Origin: Deltaproteobacteria bacterium
GTDB taxonomy: Bacteria; Myxococcota_A; UBA9160; UBA4427
Assembly: GCA_011051925.1 (NCBI GenBank)
Contig: DRKE01000369.1
Coordinates: 1-34,980, forward strand
DNA: 34,980 nucleotides
Direction of reading: 5' to 3'
The position numbers and the translations under genes are program-made. The notes below the pieces were generated by a model. The model ran no database searches. It worked only from the letters and a program-made list of their open reading frames with translations, and was not told the origin of the DNA. Of the stretch, positions 24,917 through 33,230 are shown in pieces (position 1 is the first letter of the stretch; the number at the start of each line of letters is the position of its first letter).

Positions 24917-26028
24917 ACCGGGGCGGAACCCCGCGAAGGAACGACCCACGGAAGAGCCTGCTCGTCTACGGAGCCGGACGGAACCAGCTGCCCCTTCTCG
25001 CAGCCGGAAGGCGCAGGGGATGGCGCATCATCGCGATCGACCGTGACGCCGGAGCGCCCGGCCGCTCCCTCGCCGACCGTTTCCTGTGTCTCAGCCTGCG
25101 CGATCACGAAGCGATCGTGAAGGAACTGGCGTCCGAGAAGATCGTCGGGGTGGTCGCGCGAATCACCGATCACGTCGGCCTCGAGTCCGCCTGCCGGATC
25201 GCCCGTGACCAGGGTCTCGCCTCCGTCTGTCCCGGTCTCTTCGCCGCGGCGACCCACAAGACGGCCCTGGCCCGCCAGTGCCGACGCGCTGGCCTGCGCA
25301 CCCCCGAACGCCGTTCAGCGAGTGATCCGGACCTCTTCGAGAAGGGCCCCATCCTGTTGCGACCCGACGTGACGATCCGGGGGAAGGCCGGCATCCGCCG
25401 GGTCCGGTCCGTGGAAGCCCTCGAACTCGCGCTTCCCGAGACCCGTTCGCGATCGGGAAACGGAGAGGTCGACCTCGCGGATTGGATCGACGGCACGGAC
25501 GTCTCGATTCTCGTCCAGCTCGATCGGGGCCACGGACGGCGACTCGCCTTGTGGGACGAGTGGGTCGCACTCGATGCCGAGGGGATGATCCGGGGCGTCG
25601 GCTGCGGCATGCCCTCGGTCTTCGAGGAGGACCCGACCTCGATCGATCGGGTCATCGACCGATTGGCCCGCGCCTTTCCCGAAAGCCGTGGCCTGATCGC
25701 CCTCTCCCTTCGCATCGACGCGGCGAACCGGCCCTGGATGATCGAGATCCATCTGGGAATCGGCGGCGACGGCATCGCGGACCGCCTCCTGCCCGCGGCA
25801 CTGCCGGGTTTCGATGCGTTCGAGCTCCTCGCCCGGACGCAGGCCGGCGAACGGGTCGACCCGCCGCCTGCTCGCGCGCGACCTCGCGCATTGCTGCGGG
25901 ATGGGGAGGGCGGAGCATGGCGGATCGTCGAAGCCCGGGATGCCGCGACGCTGCGCGCCCGATGTCTCGCCTCGCTGCCCCGGGATTGGGAGGCGCCCCG
26001 GGGCCTGCTTCCGGGGACGAAGCCATGA
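24913..26028 (+). CDS. ATP-grasp-like protein 2 (degenerate active site)
   Basis: A 371-residue relative of its neighbours. The opening KSLLVYGAGRNQLPLLAAGR and IIAIDRDAGAPGRSLADRFL clearly parallels ATP-grasp 1 (VLAVDRDADAPGFAVAEE). THKTALARQCRRAGLRTP corresponds to the first ATP-binding lysine region. At the second lysine the sequence is ILLRPDVTIRGKAGIRRV, with R150 where a lysine normally stands. The C-terminal acid motif is WMIEIHLGIGGDG (E278), without the usual E-x-N/A-R. It may be an altered ligase or a non-catalytic partner of the other two. The start ATG overlaps the methyltransferase stop (ATGA), and its stop overlaps the next start in the same way. Confidence 0.8.
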   Translation: MNRGGTPRRNDPRKSLLVYGAGRNQLPLLAAGRRRGWRIIAIDRDAGAPGRSLADRFLCLSLRDHEAIVKELASEKIVGVVARITDHVGLESACRIARDQGLASVCPGLFAAATHKTALARQCRRAGLRTPERRSASDPDLFEKGPILLRPDVTIRGKAGIRRVRSVEALELALPETRSRSGNGEVDLADWIDGTDVSILVQLDRGHGRRLALWDEWVALDAEGMIRGVGCGMPSVFEEDPTSIDRVIDRLARAFPESRGLIALSLRIDAANRPWMIEIHLGIGGDGIADRLLPAALPGFDAFELLARTQAGERVDPPPARARPRALLRDGEGGAWRIVEARDAATLRARCLASLPRDWEAPRGLLPGTKP

Positions 26029-27218
26029 GACGCGGGGTCGTCCAGCTGGGCGCGGGTCCCGTCCAACGCGGGCTGCTCGAACGCTTCCGCGAAAACGGCC
26101 TGGTCCCGATCCTCGTCGACCGGAACGAGCGACCCGCCGGCCGCGTTCCCGGAAGCCTCCACGTTCGCGCGCCGATCGACGAGCCGCAGACGATCGTCCG
26201 GGCTCTTCAGGAAGCCCGGTCGGATCGGCGGCTGGCCGGAGTCGGGATCGGCGCCGTTCTCACGAGCACCGACCTCGGTGTCGCGAGCGTCCCGGTCGTC
26301 GCGAGAGCCCTCGACCTGCCGCATGCCTCGATCGATTCGATCGCCACGATGGACGACAAGGCCCTTGCGCGACGGGTGCTCTCCGAAGCGGGAGTCCGCG
26401 TACCGGAGGGATGGCTCGGCCGACGCCCCTGCGACATTCCCGCCCTCGAAACCGACCGCGAGTGGATCGTGAAACCCGTCGACTCTTCGGGCAGCCGCGG
26501 CGTCAGGCGCATCCGGGGCCCGGTCGCCCTGGCCCATGCGATCGAGAACGCCCTCGCCTTCAGCGACCGCTTCCTCGTCGAGGAATGCATCGACGGGATC
26601 CATCTCGACATCAACGGTCTGGTCATCGACGGCCGGTTCGAGCTGGTTTCGATCGGCCGGCGGCATTTCACGAGGCCCCCCGCCTGCGTGCCGATCCATG
26701 GCGGAATCGCCGGTGGCTGGAGCGCATCGCTCGCCGAAGAGGTCGTCCGGCTGATGCAGGCCTCCGTTGCGGCCTTCGACTATCGCCATGGCCCCGTGAA
26801 GGCCGATCTCATCCAGGACGAGCGCGGTCTCGTCGTCCTCGAACTGGCCGCCCGTTTCCATGGGGACGTCTTCTCCCATCACGTCGCCGAAGCAGCCGGA
26901 CGGCCTCCCGCCGCCCTCGTCTGGCTGGCGCGCCTGGGACTCTGCCCGAAGCCGGTGGAAGGACCCCGCCACGGGGGCTGGTTCGGCGTCTTCGCCGAGA
27001 AGGCCGGCACGATCCGGGCGATCGAGGGACTCGACGAGGTCCGCTCGCTTCCCGGCTTCCGGACCTGGATCCCCCGGCTCGGTCCGGGCGACCCGGTCGG
27101 CTCGCCCGAGGACAACCGAGCCCTCGTGGGCTTCGGGCTGATCGGTTTCGACCGGACGGAAGATCTCTGGGCGGAAGCCGATCGGCGGCGGCAGATGATC
27201 CGGGTGGCGCTCGACTGA
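26025..27218 (+). CDS. ATP-grasp ligase 3
   Basis: A 397-residue ATP-grasp enzyme. It starts with VVQLGAGPVQRGLLERFREN, homologous in layout to the other two. MDDKALARRVLSEAGVRVP contains the first ATP lysine. WIVKPVDSSGSRGVRRI has K150 and the GSRGV loop, nearly the same as in ATP-grasp 1 (VIKPIDRSGSRGV). VEECIDG (185-191) and LVVLELAARFHGD (269-281) complete the site. It therefore looks active, unlike protein 2. Its start overlaps the stop of protein 2 (ATGA). It is the last gene of the operon, and a nested hairpin lies 26 bases beyond its stop. The substrate is unknown; an amide bond on a sugar or its side chain is a reasonable guess. Confidence 0.9.
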   Translation: MRRGVVQLGAGPVQRGLLERFRENGLVPILVDRNERPAGRVPGSLHVRAPIDEPQTIVRALQEARSDRRLAGVGIGAVLTSTDLGVASVPVVARALDLPHASIDSIATMDDKALARRVLSEAGVRVPEGWLGRRPCDIPALETDREWIVKPVDSSGSRGVRRIRGPVALAHAIENALAFSDRFLVEECIDGIHLDINGLVIDGRFELVSIGRRHFTRPPACVPIHGGIAGGWSASLAEEVVRLMQASVAAFDYRHGPVKADLIQDERGLVVLELAARFHGDVFSHHVAEAAGRPPAALVWLARLGLCPKPVEGPRHGGWFGVFAEKAGTIRAIEGLDEVRSLPGFRTWIPRLGPGDPVGSPEDNRALVGFGLIGFDRTEDLWAEADRRRQMIRVALD

Positions 27219-27243
27219 TCGTCGAAGGGAAACGGTTCGGACG

Positions 27244-27286
27244 GACGGGTCCCGACCTGGACCGGCCAGGAGAATCCCGACCCGTC
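27244..27286. terminator. Nested hairpin between convergent genes
   Basis: GACGGGTC (27244-27251) and GACCCGTC (27279-27286) are perfect 8-bp complements. Inside them, CCTGG (27256-27260) and CCAGG (27266-27270) form a second stem with a 5-base loop. The element lies between the 3' ends of the ATP-grasp operon and the SDR gene, as expected for a bidirectional transcription end. No T-run follows on either strand. Confidence 0.45.
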
Positions 27287-27327
27287 ATCCGCGTCGAGCC
27301 AGGACGGGGCATCCGCCGGATCCCGCC

Positions 27328-28086
27328 CTATCCCATGAACTGTCCACCGTTCACGTTCAGGACCTGTCCCGTCACGAAGGCCGCGTCATCCGAGGCGAGA
27401 TAGACCGCCGCGGCGGCCACGTCGCCCACCTCGCCGATCCGGCCCAACGGAAGGCCTGCGGCGATCTCGCGCTCTTCGTCTTCGAGCAGGTGTTGGATCA
27501 TCTCCGTCCGGATGAAACCCGGCGAGATCGCGTTCACGCGAACGCCCATCGGCCCCAGGATCCGTGCACAGGATTTCGTGAGCGCGAGGATCGCGGCCTT
27601 CGAGGCCGAATAGTGCGGTGCTTTCGGTCCGCCGAACTGACCGCCGACGGAGGCGATGTTGATCACGACCCCCGAGCCCGCGGCTTCGAAGCGACGGGCG
27701 GCGGCCTGGGTCGCAAAGAACGTGCCCTTGAGATTCGTGTCGAGGGTCCGCTCGTAGCTTGCCTCCGTGATCTCCAGGAAGGGTTCCTGCGCGAGATGAC
27801 CGGCGTTGTTCACCAGGATGTCGAGGCTCCCCAGGCATTCGTCGATCGTTCCGAAGACCTTTTCGAGGCTCGACAGCTTCGTCACGTCGAGTTCGAGACA
27901 GAGCGCGTCGCCGAGCTCCCGGGCGAGCGCACGAGCGCGTTCTTCTTCCCTGCGATAGGTGACGACGACCCGGGCGCCCTCCTCGTGGAAGGCGCGGGCG
28001 ATCTCGGCGCCGATGCCCCGGGCTGAACCCGTGACGAGGGCGACGCGATCCATCAGTCGACGACCGGCTCCCAGACGATCGAGCAC
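27328..28086 (-). CDS. SDR-family oxidoreductase (FabG-like)
   Basis: A 252-residue classical short-chain dehydrogenase/reductase. Landmarks are the cofactor loop TGSARGIG (19-26), NNAG (93-96), the catalytic S146, and Y159 and K163 in HYSASK, then NAISPGFIRTEM and the C-terminal VTGQVLNVNGGQ. It is probably a 3-oxoacyl- or sugar-ketone reductase. The start is uncertain: GTG at 28086 has GGGAGGAAG directly upstream and is preferred, ATG at 28053 fits the family N-terminus but lacks a binding site, and ATG at 28104 is also in frame. It is convergent with the ATP-grasp operon and may or may not belong to that pathway. Confidence 0.92.
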   Translation of the reverse strand: MLDRLGAGRRLMDRVALVTGSARGIGAEIARAFHEEGARVVVTYRREEERARALARELGDALCLELDVTKLSSLEKVFGTIDECLGSLDILVNNAGHLAQEPFLEITEASYERTLDTNLKGTFFATQAAARRFEAAGSGVVINIASVGGQFGGPKAPHYSASKAAILALTKSCARILGPMGVRVNAISPGFIRTEMIQHLLEDEEREIAAGLPLGRIGEVGDVAAAAVYLASDDAAFVTGQVLNVNGGQFMG

Positions 28087-28397
28087 GATTCTTCCTCCCG
28101 GCATGGGACCCCGTCTGCCCCGATCCCGGCATCGGACGCGGACGACACCGCCAATGCCTGATCCGAACGAAGGGCCGCAGCCCGATCGGGCGACGAGCCG
28201 CCCCTCCCGTCTATCGGCCGATTCCGTGCAAGACCGAGGGATAAGTGCGCGGAAAAAGAGGGCGATCGATCACGAGGGTGTGGCTGCGGAAAGGACCGGA
28301 GAGGGTCTCGGGCGTTCCCCGGAATCGCCCTGGCGTCGTTCCGGCCGGGAAGCCATGCCGACCGACCCATGCCCGACCGACAAGAGGGGGAAGTCGC
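28087..28397. other. Gene-free stretch between SDR and DUF1330 genes
   Basis: About 310 bases with no credible gene. The open frames on both strands give Arg/Pro/Ser-rich translations without a domain. It should contain the SDR promoter. An A/T-richer patch around 28240-28260 (GGGATAAGTGCGCGGAAAAAG) is the likeliest place, but no clear boxes are visible. Confidence 0.5.
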
Positions 28398-28697
28398 TCA
28401 GCCCGGAACGCCGTTCACGAGGATGGCGAAATGGTTCGAGGTCGCCGCGTGTCGTTTGGGAATCAGCGCCTGGTAGTCCCCCGATTCGTAGAGCGCCTTC
28501 GCCTCCTCCTTCGATCCGAAGCGCAGGACGATCGTCTGATGCCCCGCACTTTCGCCTTCGAGCCGCTCGGTCGCAGGATCGAAGGCGATGAGCTGGCAGG
28601 CGTCGCCGATCTTCATGACCGAACCGGCCGAAGCGGAATATTCCGCGTAGCCTTCGGGGTCCTCGACGTTGTAGTTGACGATCAGATAGGCGGGCAT
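28398..28697 (-). CDS. DUF1330 domain-containing protein
   Basis: A 99-residue small protein with the dimeric alpha-beta-barrel look of DUF1330: MPAYLIVNYNVEDPEGYAEY at the start, then a central QTIVLRFGSKEEAKALYES and PKRHAATSNHFAILVNG at the end. The family is common but has no established reaction. GAGGA lies 7-8 bases before the ATG at 28697. The frame is open to 28739, but the family begins at this methionine. It is divergent from the sodium symporter gene and separated from the upstream SDR by a gene-free stretch. Confidence 0.9.
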   Translation of the reverse strand: MPAYLIVNYNVEDPEGYAEYSASAGSVMKIGDACQLIAFDPATERLEGESAGHQTIVLRFGSKEEAKALYESGDYQALIPKRHAATSNHFAILVNGVPG

Positions 28698-28729
28698 TCC
28701 GAATCCTCGACGGGATAGAATCGTGGGGT

Positions 28730-30514
28730 TTGCGAACATCGGACAATGACCGATCGGGAGGCGCGGCGCCAGCCTCGAGGTGCGGCCGGTCGGAAGAGGG
28801 GTTTCCGCTGTCTCGTCTCGATCTCGCCGTCATCGCTGCCTACCTCGCGATCACGCTCGGCTGGGGTGCGTGGCACGCGCGACGCGCGTCGAGGGACACG
28901 ACCGCCTTTTTCGTCGCCGATCGGACGCTCCCCTGGTGGCTCGCGGGAACCTCGATCGTCGCAACGACCTTCGCGGCGGATACGCCGCTGGCGATCGCCG
29001 GTCTGGTCGCGGTCGATGGCATCTCTGGAAACTGGTTCTGGTGGGCCGACGTCCTGCCCGTCGTGATCGGCACCTTCATCGTGAGCCATCTCTGGCGTCG
29101 CAGCCGGGTCCTCACGGACAACGAGATCTCTGAACTCCGCTATGGCGGCCGCCCCGCCGCCGGGCTTCGCCTTTTCCGGGCGCTCTATTTCGGCGTGCTT
29201 CGCAACGCGATCGTGATGGGCTGGGTGAACCTCGCCATGGTGAAGATCCTTTCGCTGGCCCTCGGATTGGACGAGGAGGCCAGTGGGCTCGTCCTCGCCG
29301 GACTCTTCGCCCTGACGGTGCTCTATACGCTTCTCTCGGGCCTGCTCGGCGTCGTGCTCACCGATTTCCTGCAATTCGGACTCGCCCTCATGGGTGGGGT
29401 GGCGCTGGCCTTCCTCGCACTCGAGGAAGTCGGTGGGCTCGGCCACCTCGTCGAAGCGTTCCGCCTTGCCCCCGACGTCCTGCGGCTCGTTCCGTCGCCC
29501 GGAAACAACGAGGCCTTCTGGGCCTTCGTCGCCTATGTCGGCGTCAAGAGCTGGTCGAGCGGCAATACCGAGGGCAGCGGCTACGTCGCCCAGCGGATCC
29601 TGTCGACGCGCAGCGAGAGGGACGCCCGTCTGGCTTCCCTCTGGTATGCGATCGCCCATTTCGCCCTGCGGCCATGGCCCTGGATCATCGTCGGACTCGT
29701 CGCCCTCGTCCGCTTTCCCGGCCTCGAGGATCCCGAGGCCGGCTATGTGCGGGTGATGCTCGAGGTCCTGCCGAGCGGGCTTCTGGGCCTCGTGCTGGCC
29801 GCGTTCTTCGCTGCCTACATGTCGACGATCGATACCCAGCTGAACTGGGGCGCTTCCTATCTCACGCATGACGTCTATGAACGCTTCCTCGATCCCGGGG
29901 CCTCGCAGGCGAGACGGATCGTCGTCGCACGGGCGAGCGTCGTGCTCCTCGCCACAGCGGGCGTCGGCGCCACCCTCGCCATGGATTCCATCGCTGGAGC
30001 CTGGAGATTCCTGGCGATGATCAGCGCGGGAACGGGGCTCGTCGGACTCCTTCGCTGGCTCTGGTGGCGGATCAACGCGTGGAGCGAGATCGCCGTCATG
30101 ACCGCCTCGCTCCTGGGCGCGAACCTCGTCGGCGTCTTCAGTGACATCGCCTTCCCCTTCTCTCTCGTGCTCGTCGTCCTCTTCGCGCTCCCCATCGCCT
30201 TCGCGGTCACCCTGGCGACGCCACCCGAGGAGGCCGCCACGCTGAAGGCCTTTTTCGTTCGTGTCCGACCCGCGGGCGCCTGGGCGCCCGTCGCTCGGAT
30301 GACCGGGCTTCCCTGCCGACGGATCGGTCTCCGCCCGTGGCTCGACGTCGCCGCCGCCACCTTCGGCATCTACGCCGCCATCGCGAGCACGGGCTGGCTC
30401 CTCTTCGGAGAATCGTTCCGGGGAGTGCTGGCGGGCGGCCTGGCGATCGGACTGCTCGCCTTCTCGATCCAGGGGGCCGAGGCCTGCCCGGCTGCCGAAT
30501 CCCGAAGGCGCTGA
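28730..30514 (+). CDS. Sodium:solute symporter family protein
   Basis: An inner-membrane transporter of the SSS family with about 12-13 predicted helices. Stretches such as LAITLGWGAWHARRASRDTT, ADRTLPWWLAGTSIVATTFA and GISGNWFWWADVLPVVIGTF followed by RSRVLTDNEISELRYGG are those of a poorly characterised SSS subgroup. The transported solute is unknown. The start is doubtful. TTG at 28730 is the only normal upstream start but has a poor binding site and gives a hydrophilic leader of about 26 residues. CTG at 28808 has AAGAGGGG 6 bases upstream and begins at the family N-terminus (SRLDLAVIAAYL). The later start would also leave room for divergent promoters beside the DUF1330 gene. Confidence 0.88.
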   Translation: MRTSDNDRSGGAAPASRCGRSEEGFPLSRLDLAVIAAYLAITLGWGAWHARRASRDTTAFFVADRTLPWWLAGTSIVATTFAADTPLAIAGLVAVDGISGNWFWWADVLPVVIGTFIVSHLWRRSRVLTDNEISELRYGGRPAAGLRLFRALYFGVLRNAIVMGWVNLAMVKILSLALGLDEEASGLVLAGLFALTVLYTLLSGLLGVVLTDFLQFGLALMGGVALAFLALEEVGGLGHLVEAFRLAPDVLRLVPSPGNNEAFWAFVAYVGVKSWSSGNTEGSGYVAQRILSTRSERDARLASLWYAIAHFALRPWPWIIVGLVALVRFPGLEDPEAGYVRVMLEVLPSGLLGLVLAAFFAAYMSTIDTQLNWGASYLTHDVYERFLDPGASQARRIVVARASVVLLATAGVGATLAMDSIAGAWRFLAMISAGTGLVGLLRWLWWRINAWSEIAVMTASLLGANLVGVFSDIAFPFSLVLVVLFALPIAFAVTLATPPEEAATLKAFFVRVRPAGAWAPVARMTGLPCRRIGLRPWLDVAAATFGIYAAIASTGWLLFGESFRGVLAGGLAIGLLAFSIQGAEACPAAESRRR

Positions 30515-30677
30515 TCCGCAGCCGGATCCGGCCTCACCCCGGCCTTGCAGGAGAGCGGGCGGATGGGCTTCACTTGCCGGTCTACGACCCACGAGAGCCC
30601 GCCACGTCACGATCCTTCGAGCCCGCGACCCACGGCCGACTCGCGGCGCGCGTGAGGAACCGAAACGGGAGCCCAGG

Positions 30678-31655
30678 ATGCCGATTCTCGATGCCAGACA
30701 CGACCGCATGCATCCCGTCGAAGGCGAATCCGCCTGGAGCGAGTCCTACTACTTCAACGGATACGATCCCCACGAGGATGTCGGCCTCTATACGCGAATC
30801 GGCATCCGGCCCAACGAAGGCACGATGGACGTGATGCTCGCCAGTTGGCAGCCCGGCAACCGATTGGCCTTCGCACGCGCCGTCCGGGAGCAGGACGAGA
30901 TGTGCGAATCGCCCCTCGAGGTCGGCGGCGTGCGTTATGCCTGCCTCGAGGAGGGTCGGCGCTGGCGCCTCACGGCGGATTGCGACGCCAGGCTCTATTC
31001 CCTCGGCACCCGGGAGCAGGCCGACACCCGCCTCGTCCTGGATCTCGAGTTCGAGGCCTTGATGCCGATGGTCGGCGTCGACGGTCAGGGAGCGCAGGGA
31101 AGCGGCGCGAGTGCCGCCACGGGCCAGGCCACGGGCAAGGGCCATCTCGAGCAGGCGGGGCGCTGGTCGGGATGGATCGAGGCGGACGGAAAGCGGCTGA
31201 CGCTCGGCGAACAGGCCCGGGGCAACCGCGACAAGTCCTGGGGGCCGCGCCGCTGGGGCGGCCCGAAGATGTGGCGCTGGTTCTCGATCAACATCTCCGA
31301 CGACATCCATTTCGGCGGCATCCGGATCGGTACGGACGCCGGCGATCTCCATCGCGGCTGGGTCTGGCGCGATGGCGAACTCACGAGCCTCGTCGAATGG
31401 CGTATTCGAACGGAGACCCGAGCCGACGGGATCACCCAGAAGACCTGCTTCGTGACGGCGGTCGACAAGCGTGGTCGTGAACACGTGCTTCGGGGTGACG
31501 TCCTGCGGGTCTTTCCGGGGGGCGCCCGAGCCGGTCGGACGGTCGTGAACGAAGGACTCACGCGCTGGACCCTCGATGGGATGACGGGCCACGGAATCGC
31601 CGAATACCTTCATCAATTCGACGACGAAGGCCGCCCGCTCGTTCCGATCGAATGA
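30678..31655 (+). CDS. DUF7064-type lipocalin-like protein
   Basis: A 325-residue, mostly beta protein. The opening HPVEGESAWSESYYFNGYDP and the signature RGNRDKSWGPRRW (181-193) are what I associate with the DUF7064/DUF7065 group, which is distantly related to the lipocalin-like carotenoid hydratase (CrtC) fold. Those proteins occur in lipid, terpenoid and xenobiotic gene sets but have no proven reaction. A Gly/Ala/Gln-rich insert at about 136-155 is probably a surface loop. GGGAG lies about 7 bases before the ATG. DUF6285 and kinase-fold genes follow on the same strand. Confidence 0.75.
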   Translation: MPILDARHDRMHPVEGESAWSESYYFNGYDPHEDVGLYTRIGIRPNEGTMDVMLASWQPGNRLAFARAVREQDEMCESPLEVGGVRYACLEEGRRWRLTADCDARLYSLGTREQADTRLVLDLEFEALMPMVGVDGQGAQGSGASAATGQATGKGHLEQAGRWSGWIEADGKRLTLGEQARGNRDKSWGPRRWGGPKMWRWFSINISDDIHFGGIRIGTDAGDLHRGWVWRDGELTSLVEWRIRTETRADGITQKTCFVTAVDKRGREHVLRGDVLRVFPGGARAGRTVVNEGLTRWTLDGMTGHGIAEYLHQFDDEGRPLVPIE

Positions 31656-31748
31656 CGGCAGACGAGGGGGCGCCTGGCCCCGGCCCGGCCTGTCCCGCTC
31701 CTCCGCAGTCGGACGGAGTGGGAAGAGTGGGAAGAAAAGGCGGATCCG

Positions 31749-32162
31749 ATGCTCGATCAACCCGACATGGCGACGCTCCTGGGGGCCATCGCGCGAACCC
31801 TCGACGATGAGGTCCTGGCCTCGACCGCGGGACCCGCGCAACACGCGGTCCGGGTGATCGCGAATCTCTGTCGGATCCTCGAGCGGGAGATCCATCTCGG
31901 GCCGACCGCCGCGGAAACATCCCGCCGGGCCCTGGCCGATCTGCTGGGGCGGGACGCGCCGCTTCCGGAGCTGGTCGGAGAACTCGATGCGCGGCTTCGC
32001 CAGGGAACGGACGACGGCCGCTCCGCGCATCGGGATTCCGAGGCCCACGTGGCCAACGCTCCGAGGGCGGACGATGCGGATTTCGACGAACGGGTCCGCT
32101 TGCTGCTGCTGGCCGACGTGGAACGGCGACTCGCGATCGACCGACCGGGATACGCCTCATGA
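31749..32162 (+). CDS. DUF6285 domain-containing protein
   Basis: A 137-residue helical protein matching the DUF6285 pattern from memory: a first helix MATLLGAIARTLDDEVLA, then HAVRVIANLCRILEREIHLGP and a final DERVRLLLLADVERRLAIDRPGY. The family has no known activity but is repeatedly found beside aminoglycoside-phosphotransferase-fold kinases and acyl-CoA dehydrogenases. Here its stop overlaps the start of just such a kinase (ATGA). The ribosome-binding site is weak (AAAAGGCGG). Confidence 0.8.
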   Translation: MLDQPDMATLLGAIARTLDDEVLASTAGPAQHAVRVIANLCRILEREIHLGPTAAETSRRALADLLGRDAPLPELVGELDARLRQGTDDGRSAHRDSEAHVANAPRADDADFDERVRLLLLADVERRLAIDRPGYAS

Positions 32163-33124
32163 GCGCGAAGGATGCGGAAGGCGTCACCCGTCATCTGGCA
32201 GGACTCTTCCCGGACGTCGACGAGGTCCGGATCACGGGGGTCGCCTCCGTCGGGGCGCAGCGCAAGACGCTCTTCATCGACCTCGTCCGGAACGGCGAAA
32301 CGAAGAAGGCCGTGGCGCAGATCGCGGGTCGGGCCCTCGACGTCTCGGACACGGGGCTCGAAGCCGCGCTGCTGCGAGCCGCGCGGGCGGGCGGCGTCGC
32401 GGTCCCGCGGGTCCTCGCCTGGGACGAAAAGACGGGCACCCTCGTCACGAGCCATGTCGAAGGCGAATCGATCCCGCGACGGATCCTCCGGAAGATCGAG
32501 GCGGATGCGGGTCTGGGGCCGAAACTGACGACCGACTGCGGCTCGGCACTCGCCGCGATCCACCGGATCCCGACCGATGCCTTCGAGCGCCTTCCAGCCC
32601 CGGCCGATCCCTTCGACTATGCGAACGATCTCGAACGGCTGCTCGAAACGCTGACGACACCCCATCCGAGCTTCCGGCTCGGACTCCGCTGGCTCCGCCG
32701 CCATGCGATTCCCAGCGTCCCACAGGAGGCGATCGTTCATGGGGATTTCCGACTCGGAAACCTGCTCGTCTCGGACGATGGCCTCTCCGCCGTCCTCGAT
32801 TGGGAGCTCGCCCATCGCGGCGATCCGATGGAGGACCTGGCCTGGCTCTGCCTGCGGACCTGGCGATTCGGGAACGACGATCGCACGGTCGGTGGATTCG
32901 GAAGTCTCGACGGATTGCGCGAGGCCTACGCCGAGGCCGGGGGCGAATGGCGAGACGAGGCCTTCGCGTGGTGGACGGTGGCGAGAACCCTCTGGTGGGG
33001 ACTCGGTCTCGCCCGACAGGCCCAGGCCTTCGTGGGCGGCGAGGCGGACTCGATCGTCCTGGCCGCCAGCGGACGACGCGTGGTCGAGCTCGAGTACGAT
33101 CTGCTTCGCATGATCGGCGCATGA
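32159..33124 (+). CDS. Aminoglycoside-phosphotransferase-fold kinase
   Basis: A 321-residue phosphotransferase of the APH family. Catalytic loop HGDFRLGN (194-201, with H194, D196 and N201) and the metal motif LDWELA (213-218, with D214) are intact. The N-lobe is less well conserved. In this gene setting (next to DUF6285) it is unlikely to be an antibiotic-resistance enzyme. Relatives beside acyl-CoA genes are thought to phosphorylate hydroxylated small molecules or hydroxyacyl-CoA-type intermediates. Its start overlaps the DUF6285 stop, so the two are translationally coupled. No adjacent acyl-CoA dehydrogenase is visible. Confidence 0.9.
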   Translation: MSAKDAEGVTRHLAGLFPDVDEVRITGVASVGAQRKTLFIDLVRNGETKKAVAQIAGRALDVSDTGLEAALLRAARAGGVAVPRVLAWDEKTGTLVTSHVEGESIPRRILRKIEADAGLGPKLTTDCGSALAAIHRIPTDAFERLPAPADPFDYANDLERLLETLTTPHPSFRLGLRWLRRHAIPSVPQEAIVHGDFRLGNLLVSDDGLSAVLDWELAHRGDPMEDLAWLCLRTWRFGNDDRTVGGFGSLDGLREAYAEAGGEWRDEAFAWWTVARTLWWGLGLARQAQAFVGGEADSIVLAASGRRVVELEYDLLRMIGA

Positions 33125-33230
33125 TGGAGGGCCGTCGGAACGGGGGCGGGCCGTCCCCGCCATCAGCCCATCGCGGACAGGGGCCGGAAGCCACGGGGAT
33201 CGGCAGACGGAGAAGAGGAGACGGACGACG

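Noticed and set aside
30521..30532. GCCGGATCCGGC palindrome after the symporter gene
   Set aside because: A perfect 12-base palindrome but with no spacer, promoter or repeat copy; expected by chance at this composition.
28682..30709. 675-codon minus-strand frame antisense to the sodium symporter
   Set aside because: Low-complexity Glu/Gly/Arg translation without motifs; a shadow of the membrane protein gene.
32159..33124. APH-fold kinase as an antibiotic-resistance gene
   Set aside because: The coupled DUF6285 gene and metabolic neighbours point to small-molecule metabolism; the motif alone is shared by many non-resistance kinases.
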